From contig NZ_MPZN01000006.1 in assembly GCF_002936985.1 (NCBI RefSeq), positions 1 through 64,000 of the forward strand: 64,000 bases of DNA. Reading direction: 5' to 3'. Within the stretch, counting starts at the first letter, position 1, and every line of letters begins with the position of its first letter. The notes below the pieces were generated by a model that was not told the DNA's origin, did no database searches, and saw nothing but the letters and a program-made list of their open reading frames with translations. The stretch comes from Microterricola pindariensis (GTDB lineage Bacteria > Actinomycetota > Actinomycetes > Actinomycetales > Microbacteriaceae). Shown one piece after another: positions 48,752-58,319 of the stretch. The translations under genes and the position numbers were made by a program.

Positions 48752-49588
48752 TCAGCGCGCCGAGGCGGCGGCCAGGTGGGCGAGCTGGGCGCGCACGGCG
48801 GCATGGGCCGCCGGCAGGATGGCGGGGTCGACGTCTGGGTAGACGAGGGCGGTGACGCGCTCCGTGAGCTCCGCGGGCTGCGGATCCGCCGGGTCGACGC
48901 CGAGGGTCGCCAGCGCGGCGCGCACCTCGTCCAGGCGCCTCCGCCTGTGCTCCAGGTACTGGGCCCCGACCTCGGCGAGGCTTGGCAGCGTCGGCCCGTG
49001 GGCGGGCAGCGCGAGCGCCGGGCCGAGGGCGACCAGTCGCTCCAGCGACGCCAGGTACTCGCCCAGGGTGCCGTCCGGGTGGGCGATGACCGTGCTGCCG
49101 CGACCGAGGATCGTGTCGCCGGTCAGCACGGAGCCGGAGCCGGCGCCGGCGTCGGCGCCGGCGGAGTCCGCGTCGCCGGCCGCGTCCTCCGGGAGCAGGA
49201 AGCACAACGAGTCGGCCGTGTGGCCCGGCGTGTGCAGCACGACGATCTCGGTGCCGGCCGCCGCGATCCGCTCGCCATCCCGCAGCGGGGCGCCGCCGAT
49301 GCAGTAGTCGGCGTCGAACGCCCGGACGCGCGCCCCGGTGAGCGCGGCCAGGCGCGCGCTGGCCGCGGTGTGGTCGGCATGCCCGTGGGTCACCAGGATC
49401 AGCTCGATCGGGCCGGATGCCACCAGTGCGGCCACGTGGGACTCGTCCAGCGGGCCCGGGTCGACGAGCACGGATGCCGCGGCATCCGTGCCCCGAATCA
49501 GGTAGCTGTTCGTGCCGTCGAGGGTCATCGGGCCGGGGTTTGGCGCGCGCAGCCGCCGGGTGAGGCGGCTCGTTCTCGTGGCGTCCAT
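48752..49588 (-). CDS. MBL-fold metallo-hydrolase (LACTB2/glyoxalase-II-like)
   Basis: 278 residues. The metal motif is LVTHGHADHTAA at about residue 66, then VLHTPGHTADSLCFLLP, a low-complexity Ala/Gly/Asp linker, SVLTGDTILG and LPAHGPTLPS. The C-terminal helices (RRRRLDEVRAALATLG) match the LACTB2-like extension. It may be a nuclease or thioester hydrolase. AAGGA lies 7 nt before ATG 49586-49588. It is divergent from a NUDIX gene; MBL and NUDIX genes of this type are neighbours in mycobacteria too, which supports a shared, undefined process. Confidence 0.88.
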   Translation of the reverse strand: MDATRTSRLTRRLRAPNPGPMTLDGTNSYLIRGTDAAASVLVDPGPLDESHVAALVASGPIELILVTHGHADHTAASARLAALTGARVRAFDADYCIGGAPLRDGERIAAAGTEIVVLHTPGHTADSLCFLLPEDAAGDADSAGADAGAGSGSVLTGDTILGRGSTVIAHPDGTLGEYLASLERLVALGPALALPAHGPTLPSLAEVGAQYLEHRRRRLDEVRAALATLGVDPADPQPAELTERVTALVYPDVDPAILPAAHAAVRAQLAHLAAASAR

Positions 49589-49693
49589 GCATGAATCCTT
49601 CGACTGTCTCGTCGCATCCTATGGCCGAGATGCGCCATCGGGCTGTGTGCCCCGCGCGGTTGTCGTAGGGTGGGGCGGTCGAGGGAGACGGCC

Positions 49694-50440
49694 ATGAAGA
49701 CCAACGATCGCACGGCGCCGGCGGGTGTGACCGGGCTGGCCGCCACCGTCGTGCTGCTGCGCGCGGGAGCGCAGCGTGCGCCCGGCGTCGAGGTGCTGCT
49801 GCTCGAGCGTCCGCACGACCGGGGCAGCTTCGCCGGAGCATGGGTCTTCCCCGGCGGCGCCGTCGACCCCGAGGAGCTTCCCGCCGGGCACGGCCCGGCT
49901 GGGCGCGGGCCTCTGGAGCTCACACTGACCGAGGAGGAAGCGGCGAGCCGGCGCGCGGCCGTTCGCGAGACCCGTGAGGAAACGGGCCTGGTGCTGCAGG
50001 CGGCGCAGCTCGCGCCGCTCTCGCGCTGGCACCCGCCTCGGGAGGCGCCGAAACGCCTGCGCACCTGGTTCTGGCTCGCCGCGGCTCCAGCGGGCCCCAT
50101 CACCGTGGCGCCGGACGAGGCCGTTGGCCACCGCTGGCTGAGCCCGGATGCCGCGCTCGCGCAGCACGCGCGCGGTGAACTGCGGCTCTTCCCGCCGACC
50201 TGGCTCACGCTGCACGGGCTGCTCGGTGCGACATCCGTCGCCGCACTGCTGCAGCGTGCCCGGGGGAGCGAGCGGGCGGAGTTCGCCACACGCATGCTGC
50301 CGGGCGGGGGCATGACCGTGTGGCCCCCGGATGTCGCGTACGGCCAGGATGCGGCCGACCCCGCGCGGATTGATGCGCCCGGCCCGCGCAACCGGCTGGA
50401 CATGCGCGAGCTGCCCTGGCGCTATCTGCGCGCGGGCTGA
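49694..50440 (+). CDS. NUDIX-family hydrolase
   Basis: 248 residues. The Nudix box is WVFPGGAVDPEE with a long insertion, then RRAAVRETREETGLVL, giving R-E-x-x-E-E-x-G-L with all catalytic acids. SRWHPPREAPKRLRTWFWLA and a C-terminal helical part follow, as in the acyl-CoA-diphosphatase-like NUDT19 group. Reaction class: hydrolysis of a nucleoside diphosphate linked to another group; a CoA ester is possible but unproven. GAGGGAG precedes ATG 49694. Divergent from the MBL gene. Confidence 0.88.
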   Translation: MKTNDRTAPAGVTGLAATVVLLRAGAQRAPGVEVLLLERPHDRGSFAGAWVFPGGAVDPEELPAGHGPAGRGPLELTLTEEEAASRRAAVRETREETGLVLQAAQLAPLSRWHPPREAPKRLRTWFWLAAAPAGPITVAPDEAVGHRWLSPDAALAQHARGELRLFPPTWLTLHGLLGATSVAALLQRARGSERAEFATRMLPGGGMTVWPPDVAYGQDAADPARIDAPGPRNRLDMRELPWRYLRAG

Positions 50441-50469
50441 GCGGAGCTTCGCGACTCGCGCCGGCAGCC

Positions 50470-51507
50470 TCAGTCGCGCGCGGCCAGTGAGGCGATGCGG
50501 GCGAGCACCTGGTGCGAGAGTTGGCGCTTGTCCATCTGGTTGACGGTGCCGGCGATCACGAGGTGCTTCTCGGGGGCGTAGTAGAGCACCGAGCCGATCG
50601 ACCCCGAGTGCCCGACGAGCCGTGGCATCGGGTCAAGCGGTGAGAACACCCGCGGCAGGGTGTACTGCATCACCCCGAGCCCGTAGCGCAGCGGGCCGAA
50701 GACGGAGTTCGTCTGCGCGGTCAGCTGGGGCAGCCAGTGCGGGTCGAACAGCTCCCCGCCGAGGAACGCGCGCAGGAAGCGGGTGCACTCGGGCAGCGTG
50801 GAGACGATCGCCCCCTGTGAGCCGCAGGAGGCGAGCGTCAGCGGCAGGCGCAGCGGCCGGCCCTTCGAGAAGAACGGCGCGACCTCGTCGTAGCGCTGCA
50901 TCGTGTCCCGGTCGAAGAGGTAGCTGTTGCCGAGGCCGAGCGGGCGGAAGATCTGCGTGTCCAGCGCGTCGCGATAGCTCTGCCCGCCGGCCTGCTCGAT
51001 CACGAGGCCGAGCAGGGTGAAGTTCGTGTCGGAGTAGTGCGCGCGGCTGGTGCCGGGGGCGAAGCGCGCCGGCATCCGCCGAGTGCGCTCGATGGACTCG
51101 TCCGGCGTCCAGGCGAGATCGCCGGCGAGCGACTCGGCGAGGAACCCGCCCGGCCCCTCGAAGTAGTCGGCGAGGCCGCTGGTCTGGCTGAGCAGTTGGC
51201 GCACGGTGATCGAGCCGCCGTGGTCGACGCCGCCGTGGGTGTTCAGGCCCTGCATGGTGCCGGCCGGCAGGTAGTCGGCGGCGGGCTTGTCCAGATCGAC
51301 CAGGCCGGCGTCGACGAGGCGCAGCACCAGCACCGTCGTGTACAGCTTGGTGATGCTGGCGATGAAGATCGGTTGGTCCTGCTCGCCGAACGTCCACGAC
51401 CAGTCGGAGTCGGTGCGCTCCACCCGCCAGAGCACCGCGCCGGTGAGGCGGTGGGCGGCGGCCCGCGTGGCGGCGGCGTCGAGCTTGGTGGTGAGTGCGT
51501 CGGTCAT
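50470..51507 (-). CDS. Serine hydrolase of the beta-lactamase (class C/PBP) family
   Basis: 345 residues. The catalytic S-x-x-K is S51-I-T-K54; the Tyr motif is YSDTN in RAHYSDTNFTLLGLVIEQ; the third motif is VGHSGSIGSV (H-S-G in place of K-T-G). That set is typical of esterases and D-aminopeptidase-like members rather than true beta-lactamases. No signal peptide is seen, so it is cytosolic or non-classically placed. No ribosome site precedes ATG 51505-51507. The frame is open upstream with poor composition. About 258 bp without a reliable gene separate it from lacI-type regulator. Confidence 0.85.
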   Translation of the reverse strand: MTDALTTKLDAAATRAAAHRLTGAVLWRVERTDSDWSWTFGEQDQPIFIASITKLYTTVLVLRLVDAGLVDLDKPAADYLPAGTMQGLNTHGGVDHGGSITVRQLLSQTSGLADYFEGPGGFLAESLAGDLAWTPDESIERTRRMPARFAPGTSRAHYSDTNFTLLGLVIEQAGGQSYRDALDTQIFRPLGLGNSYLFDRDTMQRYDEVAPFFSKGRPLRLPLTLASCGSQGAIVSTLPECTRFLRAFLGGELFDPHWLPQLTAQTNSVFGPLRYGLGVMQYTLPRVFSPLDPMPRLVGHSGSIGSVLYYAPEKHLVIAGTVNQMDKRQLSHQVLARIASLAARD

Positions 51508-51765
51508 GGTTGGCACGGTGTCAGATCCCCCAGGATGCGCCGGTTTGCGCCGGCATTCGGTCGAGTTCGGAGAGGTCGAGGGCGGCCACGCCGTGGATGC
51601 GGGCATCGATCGTGTGCGCTCTGCCCCTGCATCCGGCCCAGCGCGCTCCTCGATCCCCCCGAGGAGCACATCGACGTCCTCGTCGGCCTTCAGTATCCGA
51701 CACAGCCTGCCATGCCTGCGGCTTGTCCGGCAGCACCCGTTCAGGGTTCACCGGGCGTCTGTGGG

Positions 51766-52755
51766 TCAGTCGGCGGATGCCTGCGCGGTCGACTCGCGCT
51801 CGACCAGAGCGAACGGCACCGTGATGGTGCGGGCCGGCAGCGGCTCGCCCCGCTCGGCGATGCGCTCGGCCAGCATCTGCACGGCCAGCGTGGCGATCTG
51901 CTCGCGGCCGGGGCTGATGGTCGTCAGTGCCGGCAGCGAGTAGCGGGCGTCGTCCAGGTCGTCGAAACCGATCACCGACACCTGCTCCGGCACGCGGATG
52001 CCGCGCTGCCCGAGGGTGCGCAGGGCGCCGAGCGCGAGCGCATCGTTGAACGCAACGATGCCGTCGAACGGGGTGCCGGAATTCAGAAGCGCCTCGGTCG
52101 CGGCGGCGCCGTCGAAACGGGTCCAGGACTCCACGGCGCGCTCGAGCTCGGGCCGGCTGTCCAGGCCGGCGGCCGCCAGCGCCTGCCGGTAGCCGAGCAG
52201 GCGCAGGCTCCCCGCCCCTGAGGTGTCGCCGGGCCGGGCGCCGAGCGCGACGATCCGGCGCCGGCCGAGCGCGAGCAGGTGCTCGGTCGCGGCGCGGATG
52301 GCCTCGGTGTTGCGCATTGTCACGTGGTCGACGGGGGAGTGGGGGCCGGCCGGGAGCTGGGCGTAGAGGCCGGTGTCCTCCGCCTCGCTGCCGAGCGTGC
52401 TGAACAGCATGCCGTCGACGAGCTGCGCCGTGCTGGCGCGCGCCCCGGCATCCGCGCCCCGGGACTGCTCGATCAGCACCGACAGCCCCTCGCGCTCGGC
52501 CGCCTCGATGACGGCCTCGGCCAGTTCGGCGAAGTAGGGGTTCCGCAGCGTCGGCAGCACCAGGCTGATGACGCCGGTGCGGCCGGAGCGGAGGTTGCGC
52601 GCGGTCAGGTTCGGCCGGTAGCCGACGGCCGCGATCGCGTCGAGCACGCGTTGCTTGGTGGCCGGCCGGATGTTCGGGTGGTCGTGGATGACGTTGGAGA
52701 CCGTCTTGATCGAGACGCCGGCGAGCTGGGCGACGTCGGAGAGCGTTGCGGCCAT
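51766..52755 (-). CDS. LacI-family regulator, probable repressor of araBDA
   Basis: 329 residues. Helix-turn-helix TLSDVAQLAGVSIKTVSNVI with hinge helix NLTARNLRSGRTGVISLVLP, then the periplasmic-binding-like sugar domain (GIVAFNDALALGALRTLGQR, VSVIGFDDLDDARYSLPALT). The hinge suggests palindromic CpG-centred operators, and one such palindrome lies between this gene and araB. GGAGGAG precedes ATG 52753-52755. It probably represses araBDA until L-arabinose or a phosphate product binds. It replaces the AraC or GntR-type AraR of other bacteria. Confidence 0.9.
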   Translation of the reverse strand: MAATLSDVAQLAGVSIKTVSNVIHDHPNIRPATKQRVLDAIAAVGYRPNLTARNLRSGRTGVISLVLPTLRNPYFAELAEAVIEAAEREGLSVLIEQSRGADAGARASTAQLVDGMLFSTLGSEAEDTGLYAQLPAGPHSPVDHVTMRNTEAIRAATEHLLALGRRRIVALGARPGDTSGAGSLRLLGYRQALAAAGLDSRPELERAVESWTRFDGAAATEALLNSGTPFDGIVAFNDALALGALRTLGQRGIRVPEQVSVIGFDDLDDARYSLPALTTISPGREQIATLAVQMLAERIAERGEPLPARTITVPFALVERESTAQASAD

Positions 52756-52831
52756 GGTGCTCCTCCGTCGGCGTGGGTGGGAGTCACCAAGCTATCAGGG
52801 TTCGCCTAGACGCTCGGCGTTCTGGCTGCTA

Positions 52832-52851
52832 CGTTTACAACGTTGTAAACG
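52832..52851. promoter_or_regulatory. LacI-type operator of araBDA
   Basis: CGTTTACAACGTTGTAAACG is a perfect 20-bp palindrome centred on AACGTT, 33 nt before the araB start. It has the CpG centre typical of LacI-family sites. Confidence 0.75.
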
Positions 52852-52883
52852 AGGCCGTGAGCGGCCAGCAAAGGAGCACCCGC

Positions 52884-54641
52884 GTGAGCACGAGCAGCAC
52901 TTCCCCCGCCGAGACGAGCGGCCCAGAGCAGAGCACCGCCGAGCAGTACGTCATCGGCGTCGATTACGGAACCCTCTCCGGCCGCGCCGTTGTCGTGCGT
53001 GTCTCCGATGGCGCAGAGCTCGGCTCCGCCACCCTCGACTACCCGCACGCCGTGATGGACACCGCGCTGACCGCCGGCCCGGCCGCGGTAGCCGGCGCCC
53101 CGATCGCCCTCGCGCCCGACTGGGCGCTGCAGGTGCCGGCCGACTACGTCGCCGTGCTGCGAAGCGCCGTGCCCGCGGCCGTCGCCGCGGCCGGGATCGA
53201 CCCGGCGCAGGTGATCGGCATCGGCACCGACTTCACCGCCTGCACCATGGTGCCGACGCTCGCCGACGGCACGCCGCTCAGCGAGCTGCCCGCCTACGCC
53301 GACCAGCCGCACGCCTACGTGAAGCTGTGGAAGCACCACGCGGCGCAGCCGCACGCCGACCGCATCAACGAGCTCGCGGAGGCGCGCGCCGAGTCCTGGC
53401 TGCCGCGCTACGGCGGCCTCATCTCGAGCGAGTGGGAGTTCGCCAAGGGGCTGCAGCTGCTCGAGGAGGCCCCCGCGGTCTACGCGGCGATGGAGCACTG
53501 GGTCGAGGCGGCCGACTGGATCGTCTGGCAGCTCACCGGCCAGTACGTGCGCAACGCCTGCACCGCCGGCTACAAGGGCATCTGGCAGGACGGCGAATAC
53601 CCGTCGCGCGACTTCCTCGCCGCACTGAACCCCGACTTCGCCGGCTTCGTCAGCGACAAGCTCGAGCACCGGATCGGCCAGCTCGGTGACGCCGCCGGCA
53701 CGCTGAGCGCCGAGGCGGCGGCCTGGACGGGCCTGCCGGAGGGCATCGCCGTGGCCGTCGGCAACGTCGACGCGCACGTCACCGCCCCGGCCGCGCAGGC
53801 CGTGCAGCCCGGCCAGATGGTCGCCATCATGGGCACCAGCACTTGCCACGTGATGAACTCCGACACCCTCGCCGAGGTGCCCGGCATGTGCGGCGTCGTC
53901 GACGGCGGCATCGTCTCTGGGCTCTACGGCTACGAGGCCGGCCAGTCCGGCGTCGGCGACATCTTCGCCTGGTACGTCAAGAACCAGGTGCCCGCCGGCT
54001 ACGTCGCGGCGGCGGATGCCGCGGGCACCAGCATCCACCAGTACCTCACCGACCTCGCCTACCGGGAGCCGGTCGGCGCCCACGGCCTGATCGCCCTGGA
54101 CTGGCAGAGCGGCAACCGCTCGGTGCTGGTCGACCACGAGCTCTCCGGTGTCGTGCTCGGCACCACGCTCACCACCCGGCCGGAGGAGGTCTACCGGGCG
54201 CTGCTGGAGGCGACCGCGTTCGGCACCCGCACCATCGTGGAGACCTTCAACGCCAGCGGCGTTCCCGTCACCGAGTTCATCGTGGCCGGCGGGCTGCTGA
54301 AGAACCCGCAGCTGATGCAGACCTACAGCGACGTGCTGCGGATGCCGATCTCGACCATCGCCAGCGAACAGGGCCCCGCGCTCGGCTCGGCCATCCACGC
54401 CGCCGTCGCCGCCGGCGCCTACGAGAACGTGCTCGCGGCCGGGCAGGCGATGGGCAAGCTGAACAAGGACGTCTACCGGCCGAACGCGGCATCCGCCGAC
54501 GCCTACGACGCGCTGTTCGCCGAGTACACCCTGCTGCACGACTACTTCGGGCGCGGTGGCAACGAGGTGATGCACCGGTTGCGTGCGCTGAAGCGGGACG
54601 CCGTGGCAACCGACGCCGACACGCAGGAGGCCGCGGCATGA
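52884..54641 (+). CDS. araB: L-ribulokinase
   Basis: 585 residues. FGGY kinase features are VIGVDYGTLSGRAVVVRVSD, IGIGTDFTACTMVP, KLWKHHAAQPHADRINELA, the MGTSTCHVMN region and EFIVAGGLLKNPQLMQTYSD. The AraB-specific GTDFTACT and WKHHAAQ distinguish it from xylulokinase. Reaction: L-ribulose + ATP to L-ribulose-5-P. GTG 52884 has AAGGAG 7 nt upstream; the open frame before it runs through the operator. Overlaps araD (ATGA). No arabinose transporter gene is next to it. Confidence 0.95.
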   Translation: MSTSSTSPAETSGPEQSTAEQYVIGVDYGTLSGRAVVVRVSDGAELGSATLDYPHAVMDTALTAGPAAVAGAPIALAPDWALQVPADYVAVLRSAVPAAVAAAGIDPAQVIGIGTDFTACTMVPTLADGTPLSELPAYADQPHAYVKLWKHHAAQPHADRINELAEARAESWLPRYGGLISSEWEFAKGLQLLEEAPAVYAAMEHWVEAADWIVWQLTGQYVRNACTAGYKGIWQDGEYPSRDFLAALNPDFAGFVSDKLEHRIGQLGDAAGTLSAEAAAWTGLPEGIAVAVGNVDAHVTAPAAQAVQPGQMVAIMGTSTCHVMNSDTLAEVPGMCGVVDGGIVSGLYGYEAGQSGVGDIFAWYVKNQVPAGYVAAADAAGTSIHQYLTDLAYREPVGAHGLIALDWQSGNRSVLVDHELSGVVLGTTLTTRPEEVYRALLEATAFGTRTIVETFNASGVPVTEFIVAGGLLKNPQLMQTYSDVLRMPISTIASEQGPALGSAIHAAVAAGAYENVLAAGQAMGKLNKDVYRPNAASADAYDALFAEYTLLHDYFGRGGNEVMHRLRALKRDAVATDADTQEAAA

Positions 54642-55363
54642 CCGTCTTCGACCCGGCCGGCTTCGACCCGGAGCTGGAGGACGCGATCCAGGCCGTGCGC
54701 CAGGACGTCTCCGCGCTGCACGGGGAGCTCGTGCGCAACGGCCTCGTCATCTGGACCGGCGGCAACGTCTCCGGCCGGGTGCCCGGCGCCGACCTCTTCG
54801 TGATCAAGCCGTCCGGCGTCGCCTACGACGACCTGGCGCCGGAGAACATGATCCTCTGCGACCTGGACGGCGCCGTGATCGCCGGCACCCCGGGCAGCGA
54901 GCGCTCGCCCTCCAGCGACACCGCCGCGCACGCCTACGTTTACCGCAACATGCCGGAGGTCGGCGGTGTCGTGCACACCCACTCCGACTACGCCACCGCC
55001 TGGGCGGCGCGCGGCGAGGAGATCCCGTGCGTCATCACCGCGATGGCCGACGAATTCGGCGGCCCGATCCCGGTCGGCCCGTTCGCGATCATCGGCGACG
55101 ACTCGATCGGCCGCGGCATCGTCGAGACGCTGAGCGGCCACCGCTCGCGCGCCGTGCTGATGGCGAACCACGGCCCGTTCACGATCGGCCGTGACGCCCG
55201 CGACGCGGTGAAGGCCGCCGTCATGGTCGAGGACGTCGCCCGCACCGTGCACATCGCCCGGCAGGGCGGACCGCTCATCCCGCTCGCCCAGGAGGCGATC
55301 GACTCCCTCTTCACCCGCTACCAGAACGTCTACGGACAAGCACCCCAAGGAGCCATTGCCTGA
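54638..55363 (+). CDS. araD: L-ribulose-5-phosphate 4-epimerase
   Basis: 241 residues. Class II aldolase/AraD motifs: [47 protein letters not shown] with [13 protein letters not shown] giving the zinc histidines, and [11 protein letters not shown] for the third His. Reaction: L-ribulose-5-P to D-xylulose-5-P. Overlaps araB by 4 bp and shares TGATG with araA, so the three are coupled. Confidence 0.95.
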   Translation: MTVFDPAGFDPELEDAIQAVRQDVSALHGELVRNGLVIWTGGNVSGRVPGADLFVIKPSGVAYDDLAPENMILCDLDGAVIAGTPGSERSPSSDTAAHAYVYRNMPEVGGVVHTHSDYATAWAARGEEIPCVITAMADEFGGPIPVGPFAIIGDDSIGRGIVETLSGHRSRAVLMANHGPFTIGRDARDAVKAAVMVEDVARTVHIARQGGPLIPLAQEAIDSLFTRYQNVYGQAPQGAIA

Positions 55364-56895
55364 TGTCAGAGCACCGCATGCCGAAACTCACCACCTCGCT
55401 CGACCACTACGAAGTCTGGTTCCTCACCGGCAGCCAGAACCTCTACGGCGAGGAGACGCTGCGCCAGGTCGCCAGCCAGTCCCAGCAGATCGCCGGCGCG
55501 CTGGACGCCGCGGGCGACGTGCCCGTGAAGGTCGTCTGGAAGCCCGTGCTCAAGGACTCCGACTCGATCCGCCGGCTCGCCCTCGAGGCGAACGCCGCCG
55601 ACAACGTCATCGGCGTCATCGCCTGGATGCACACCTTCTCGCCAGCCAAGATGTGGATCCACGGCCTGGACGCGCTGGCCAAGCCGCTGCTGCATCTGCA
55701 CACGCAGGCCAACGTCGAGCTGCCGTGGGGCGAGATCGACTTCGACTTCATGAACCTCAACCAGGCCGCCCACGGCGACCGGGAGTTCGGCTACATCCAG
55801 ACCCGGCTGGGCGTGGTGCGCAAGACCGTCGTCGGCCACGTCAGCAACCCGGCCGTCACCGCGCAGGTCGGCGGCTGGCAGCGCGCGGCCGCCGGCTGGG
55901 CGGCATCCCGCAGCATGAAGCTCGCCCGCTTCGGCGACAACATGCGCTACGTCGCCGTCACAGAGGGCGACAAGACCGAGGCGGAGCTGCGCTTCGGCGT
56001 GCAGGTGAACACCTGGGGCGTGAACGAGCTCGCGGATGCCGTGCACGCGGCGTCCGACGCGGCGATCGACGCCCTCGTCGCCGAGTACGAGGAGCTCTAC
56101 ACCGTCGCCCCCGAGCTGCGTCGGGGCGGGGAGCGGCACGAGTCGCTGCGCTACGGCGCCGCGATCGAGATCGGGCTGCGCGCCTTCCTCGAGGAGGGCG
56201 GCTTCAGCGCCTTCACCACCTCCTTCGAAGACCTGGGCGCGCTGCGCCAGCTGCCCGGCCTGGCCGTGCAGCGGCTGATGGCCGACGGCTACGGCTTCGG
56301 CGCGGAGGGCGACTGGAAGACCGCCATCCTGGTGCGCGTCGCGAACGTGATGGGTGCCGGCCTGCCCGGCGGCGCCTCGCTGATGGAGGACTACACCTAC
56401 GACATGACGCCGGGGAACGAGCTGATCCTCGGCGCCCACATGCTCGAGGTCTCGCCGTCGCTGACCACCCAGAAGCCGACGCTCGAAGTGCACCCGCTCG
56501 GCATCGGCGGCAAGGAGGACCCGGTGCGCCTGGTCTTCACCGCCGACTCCGGCCCCGCCGTCGTCGTCGCGCTGAGCGACATGCGCGACCGCTTCCGCCT
56601 GGTCGCCAACGTCGTCGAGGTGGTGCAGCCGACCGCCCCGCTGCCGAACCTCCCCGTCGGCCGAGCCGTCTGGAAGCCGGCGCCGGACTTCGCCACGAGC
56701 GCGGCCGCCTGGCTGACCGCCGGCGCCGCCCACCACACCGTGATGTCGACGGCGGTCGGCATTGAGGTGTTCCAGGACTTCGCCGAGATGGCCGGCACCG
56801 AGCTGCTCGTCATCGACGAGTCGACCGAGCTGCGCGAGTTCGGCCGGCAGCTGCGCTGGAACCAGGCCTACTACCGCCTGGCGCAGGGCCTGTAG
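55363..56895 (+). CDS. araA: L-arabinose isomerase
   Basis: 510 residues, normal length. [20 protein letters not shown] at the start, [37 protein letters not shown] and [15 protein letters not shown] are strong AraA signatures. Later [17 protein letters not shown] and [20 protein letters not shown] carry the Mn2+ ligands. Reaction: L-arabinose to L-ribulose. A ribosome site AAGGAG precedes TGATG. The order B-D-A differs from E. coli B-A-D. A perfect hairpin follows the stop. Confidence 0.96.
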   Translation: MSEHRMPKLTTSLDHYEVWFLTGSQNLYGEETLRQVASQSQQIAGALDAAGDVPVKVVWKPVLKDSDSIRRLALEANAADNVIGVIAWMHTFSPAKMWIHGLDALAKPLLHLHTQANVELPWGEIDFDFMNLNQAAHGDREFGYIQTRLGVVRKTVVGHVSNPAVTAQVGGWQRAAAGWAASRSMKLARFGDNMRYVAVTEGDKTEAELRFGVQVNTWGVNELADAVHAASDAAIDALVAEYEELYTVAPELRRGGERHESLRYGAAIEIGLRAFLEEGGFSAFTTSFEDLGALRQLPGLAVQRLMADGYGFGAEGDWKTAILVRVANVMGAGLPGGASLMEDYTYDMTPGNELILGAHMLEVSPSLTTQKPTLEVHPLGIGGKEDPVRLVFTADSGPAVVVALSDMRDRFRLVANVVEVVQPTAPLPNLPVGRAVWKPAPDFATSAAAWLTAGAAHHTVMSTAVGIEVFQDFAEMAGTELLVIDESTELREFGRQLRWNQAYYRLAQGL

Positions 56896-56940
56896 CCGCG
56901 CGACCCGGCGGCATCCTGCCCCGGCTCGCAACACATCCGT

Positions 56941-56973
56941 CGAAACGGCGCCACCTCAGGTGGCGCCGTTTCG
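56941..56973. terminator. Terminator shared by converging arabinose and xylose operons
   Basis: CGAAACGGCGCCACC (56941-56955) and GGTGGCGCCGTTTCG (56959-56973) pair over all 15 positions around a TCA loop. It works for either strand. Confidence 0.85.
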
Positions 56974-57020
56974 CCGCCGCCACCAGCGCGGAATTATTCG
57001 AGGCCGGGCTCCCCGGCCCG

Positions 57021-58319
57021 TCAGCGTCTTGTGAGCGAGCCGCCGGCGCGCACCCGCGACACGGCGTCGACCGTGGCCGCGAGAATCAGCACCGCGCCGG
57101 TCACGACGTAGTTGACGCCGGCCGGCAGGTTCAGCAGGCCGAGCCCGTTCGTGATCACGGCGATCACAAGGGCGCCGATCGCGGCGTGCAACAGGCGGCC
57201 GCGCCCGCCGAACAGGCTCACCCCGCCGACGACGGCCGCCGCGACACCGCTCAGCACGATGTCGCGACCTGCCGCGGCATCCACCGAGCCGACCTTGGAG
57301 ATGCTGAACAGGCCGGAGATCACGGCGAGCGTCGAACACACGATGAACGCCGTCCAGCGGATGAGCACCACCTTGACGCCGGCGCGCCTGGCTGCCTCTG
57401 CGTTGCCGCCGACCGCGTAGATGTAGCGGCCGAACTTGGTGCGGTCGAGCACGAAGGTTCCGGCCCAGAGGATCGCCAGCGTGATCGGCACCACGATCGG
57501 CACACCGGACACCGGCTTGAAGCCGGTGCCTCGGTCGTTGCTGAGGAGGGCGACGACGACGCCGCCGATCACGAGGATCACGCCCAGCTTGATCCAGACC
57601 AGCGCGATGGTGCGGTTCGGCACTCCCGCGCGGGTGCGTCTGGCTCGGTCCCAGAGGGAGGTGCCGAGCGAGACGGCGAGGATCACCGCGAGCATCGCCC
57701 AGCCCGCCCAGACCGGCATGTTGGCGTTCATGATCGAGAGGATCTCCGGCGTCTGCACGCGGTACAGGCCGCCGCTGCCGATGATGATCAGCTCGAGCCC
57801 CTGGAACCCGAGGAACAGGCCGAGCGTCACGACGAATGACGGGATGCCGACCCGGGCGACGAAGAAGCCGATGAACGTTCCGATGGCCACACCGGTCAGC
57901 AGCGCGATCAACAGGGCGAGCATCCAGTTGAAGCCGTTCACGTTCACCAGCACGACGAAGATGCACATCGTCAGGCCCGAGGTGACGCCGGCGGAGAGGT
58001 CGATCTCGCCGAGCAGGATCACGAAGACGAGCGCCATGCCGAGCATCACGAGCGTCGCAGCCTGGGTGAGCAGGTTGGCGAAGTTGCGCTCCGTCAGGAA
58101 GAACGGGCTGAGGATCGCGAACATGATGCTCAGCACGACGAAGCCGCCGATCGCGGGCAGCGCCCCCATCTCGCCGTGCCGCACCCGCTGCAGGTAGGCA
58201 CGGGCCTGATCCATCACAGTGCCCTCCTGCCCGCTTCCGATCAGCTCGGCGGTGCTGCGGGTGGCGAGCACGTCGGTGGGGGTCGGGTCCGGCGCCTGGC
58301 TGGGCGCCCCGATGGTCAT
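57021..58319 (-). CDS. xylH: Sugar ABC transporter permease (XylH-like)
   Basis: 432 residues with a long cytosolic N-terminus (about 50 residues) and ten helices. BPD_transp_2 signatures are MALVFVILLGEIDLSAGVTS, NRTIALVWIKLGVILVIGGV and KFGRYIYAVGGNAEAARRAG with VKVV, and a late AAVVGGVSLFGGRGRLLHAA. It forms the channel for xylose taken from XylF. Start ATG 58317-58319 overlaps the xylG stop by 4 bp. It is the last gene of the minus-strand xylose run. Confidence 0.93.
   Translation of the reverse strand: MTIGAPSQAPDPTPTDVLATRSTAELIGSGQEGTVMDQARAYLQRVRHGEMGALPAIGGFVVLSIMFAILSPFFLTERNFANLLTQAATLVMLGMALVFVILLGEIDLSAGVTSGLTMCIFVVLVNVNGFNWMLALLIALLTGVAIGTFIGFFVARVGIPSFVVTLGLFLGFQGLELIIIGSGGLYRVQTPEILSIMNANMPVWAGWAMLAVILAVSLGTSLWDRARRTRAGVPNRTIALVWIKLGVILVIGGVVVALLSNDRGTGFKPVSGVPIVVPITLAILWAGTFVLDRTKFGRYIYAVGGNAEAARRAGVKVVLIRWTAFIVCSTLAVISGLFSISKVGSVDAAAGRDIVLSGVAAAVVGGVSLFGGRGRLLHAAIGALVIAVITNGLGLLNLPAGVNYVVTGAVLILAATVDAVSRVRAGGSLTRR

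Noticed and set aside
50470-51507. Antibiotic-resistance beta-lactamase
   Set aside because: The third motif is HSG instead of KTG and there is no export signal. An esterase or peptidase-type member of the family is more likely.
51504-51671. 56-codon frame overlapping the serine hydrolase start as ATGA
   Set aside because: A GAGGACG site precedes its ATG, but the translation is Arg/Pro-rich and has no protein-like pattern. It looks like a shadow frame of GC-rich DNA.
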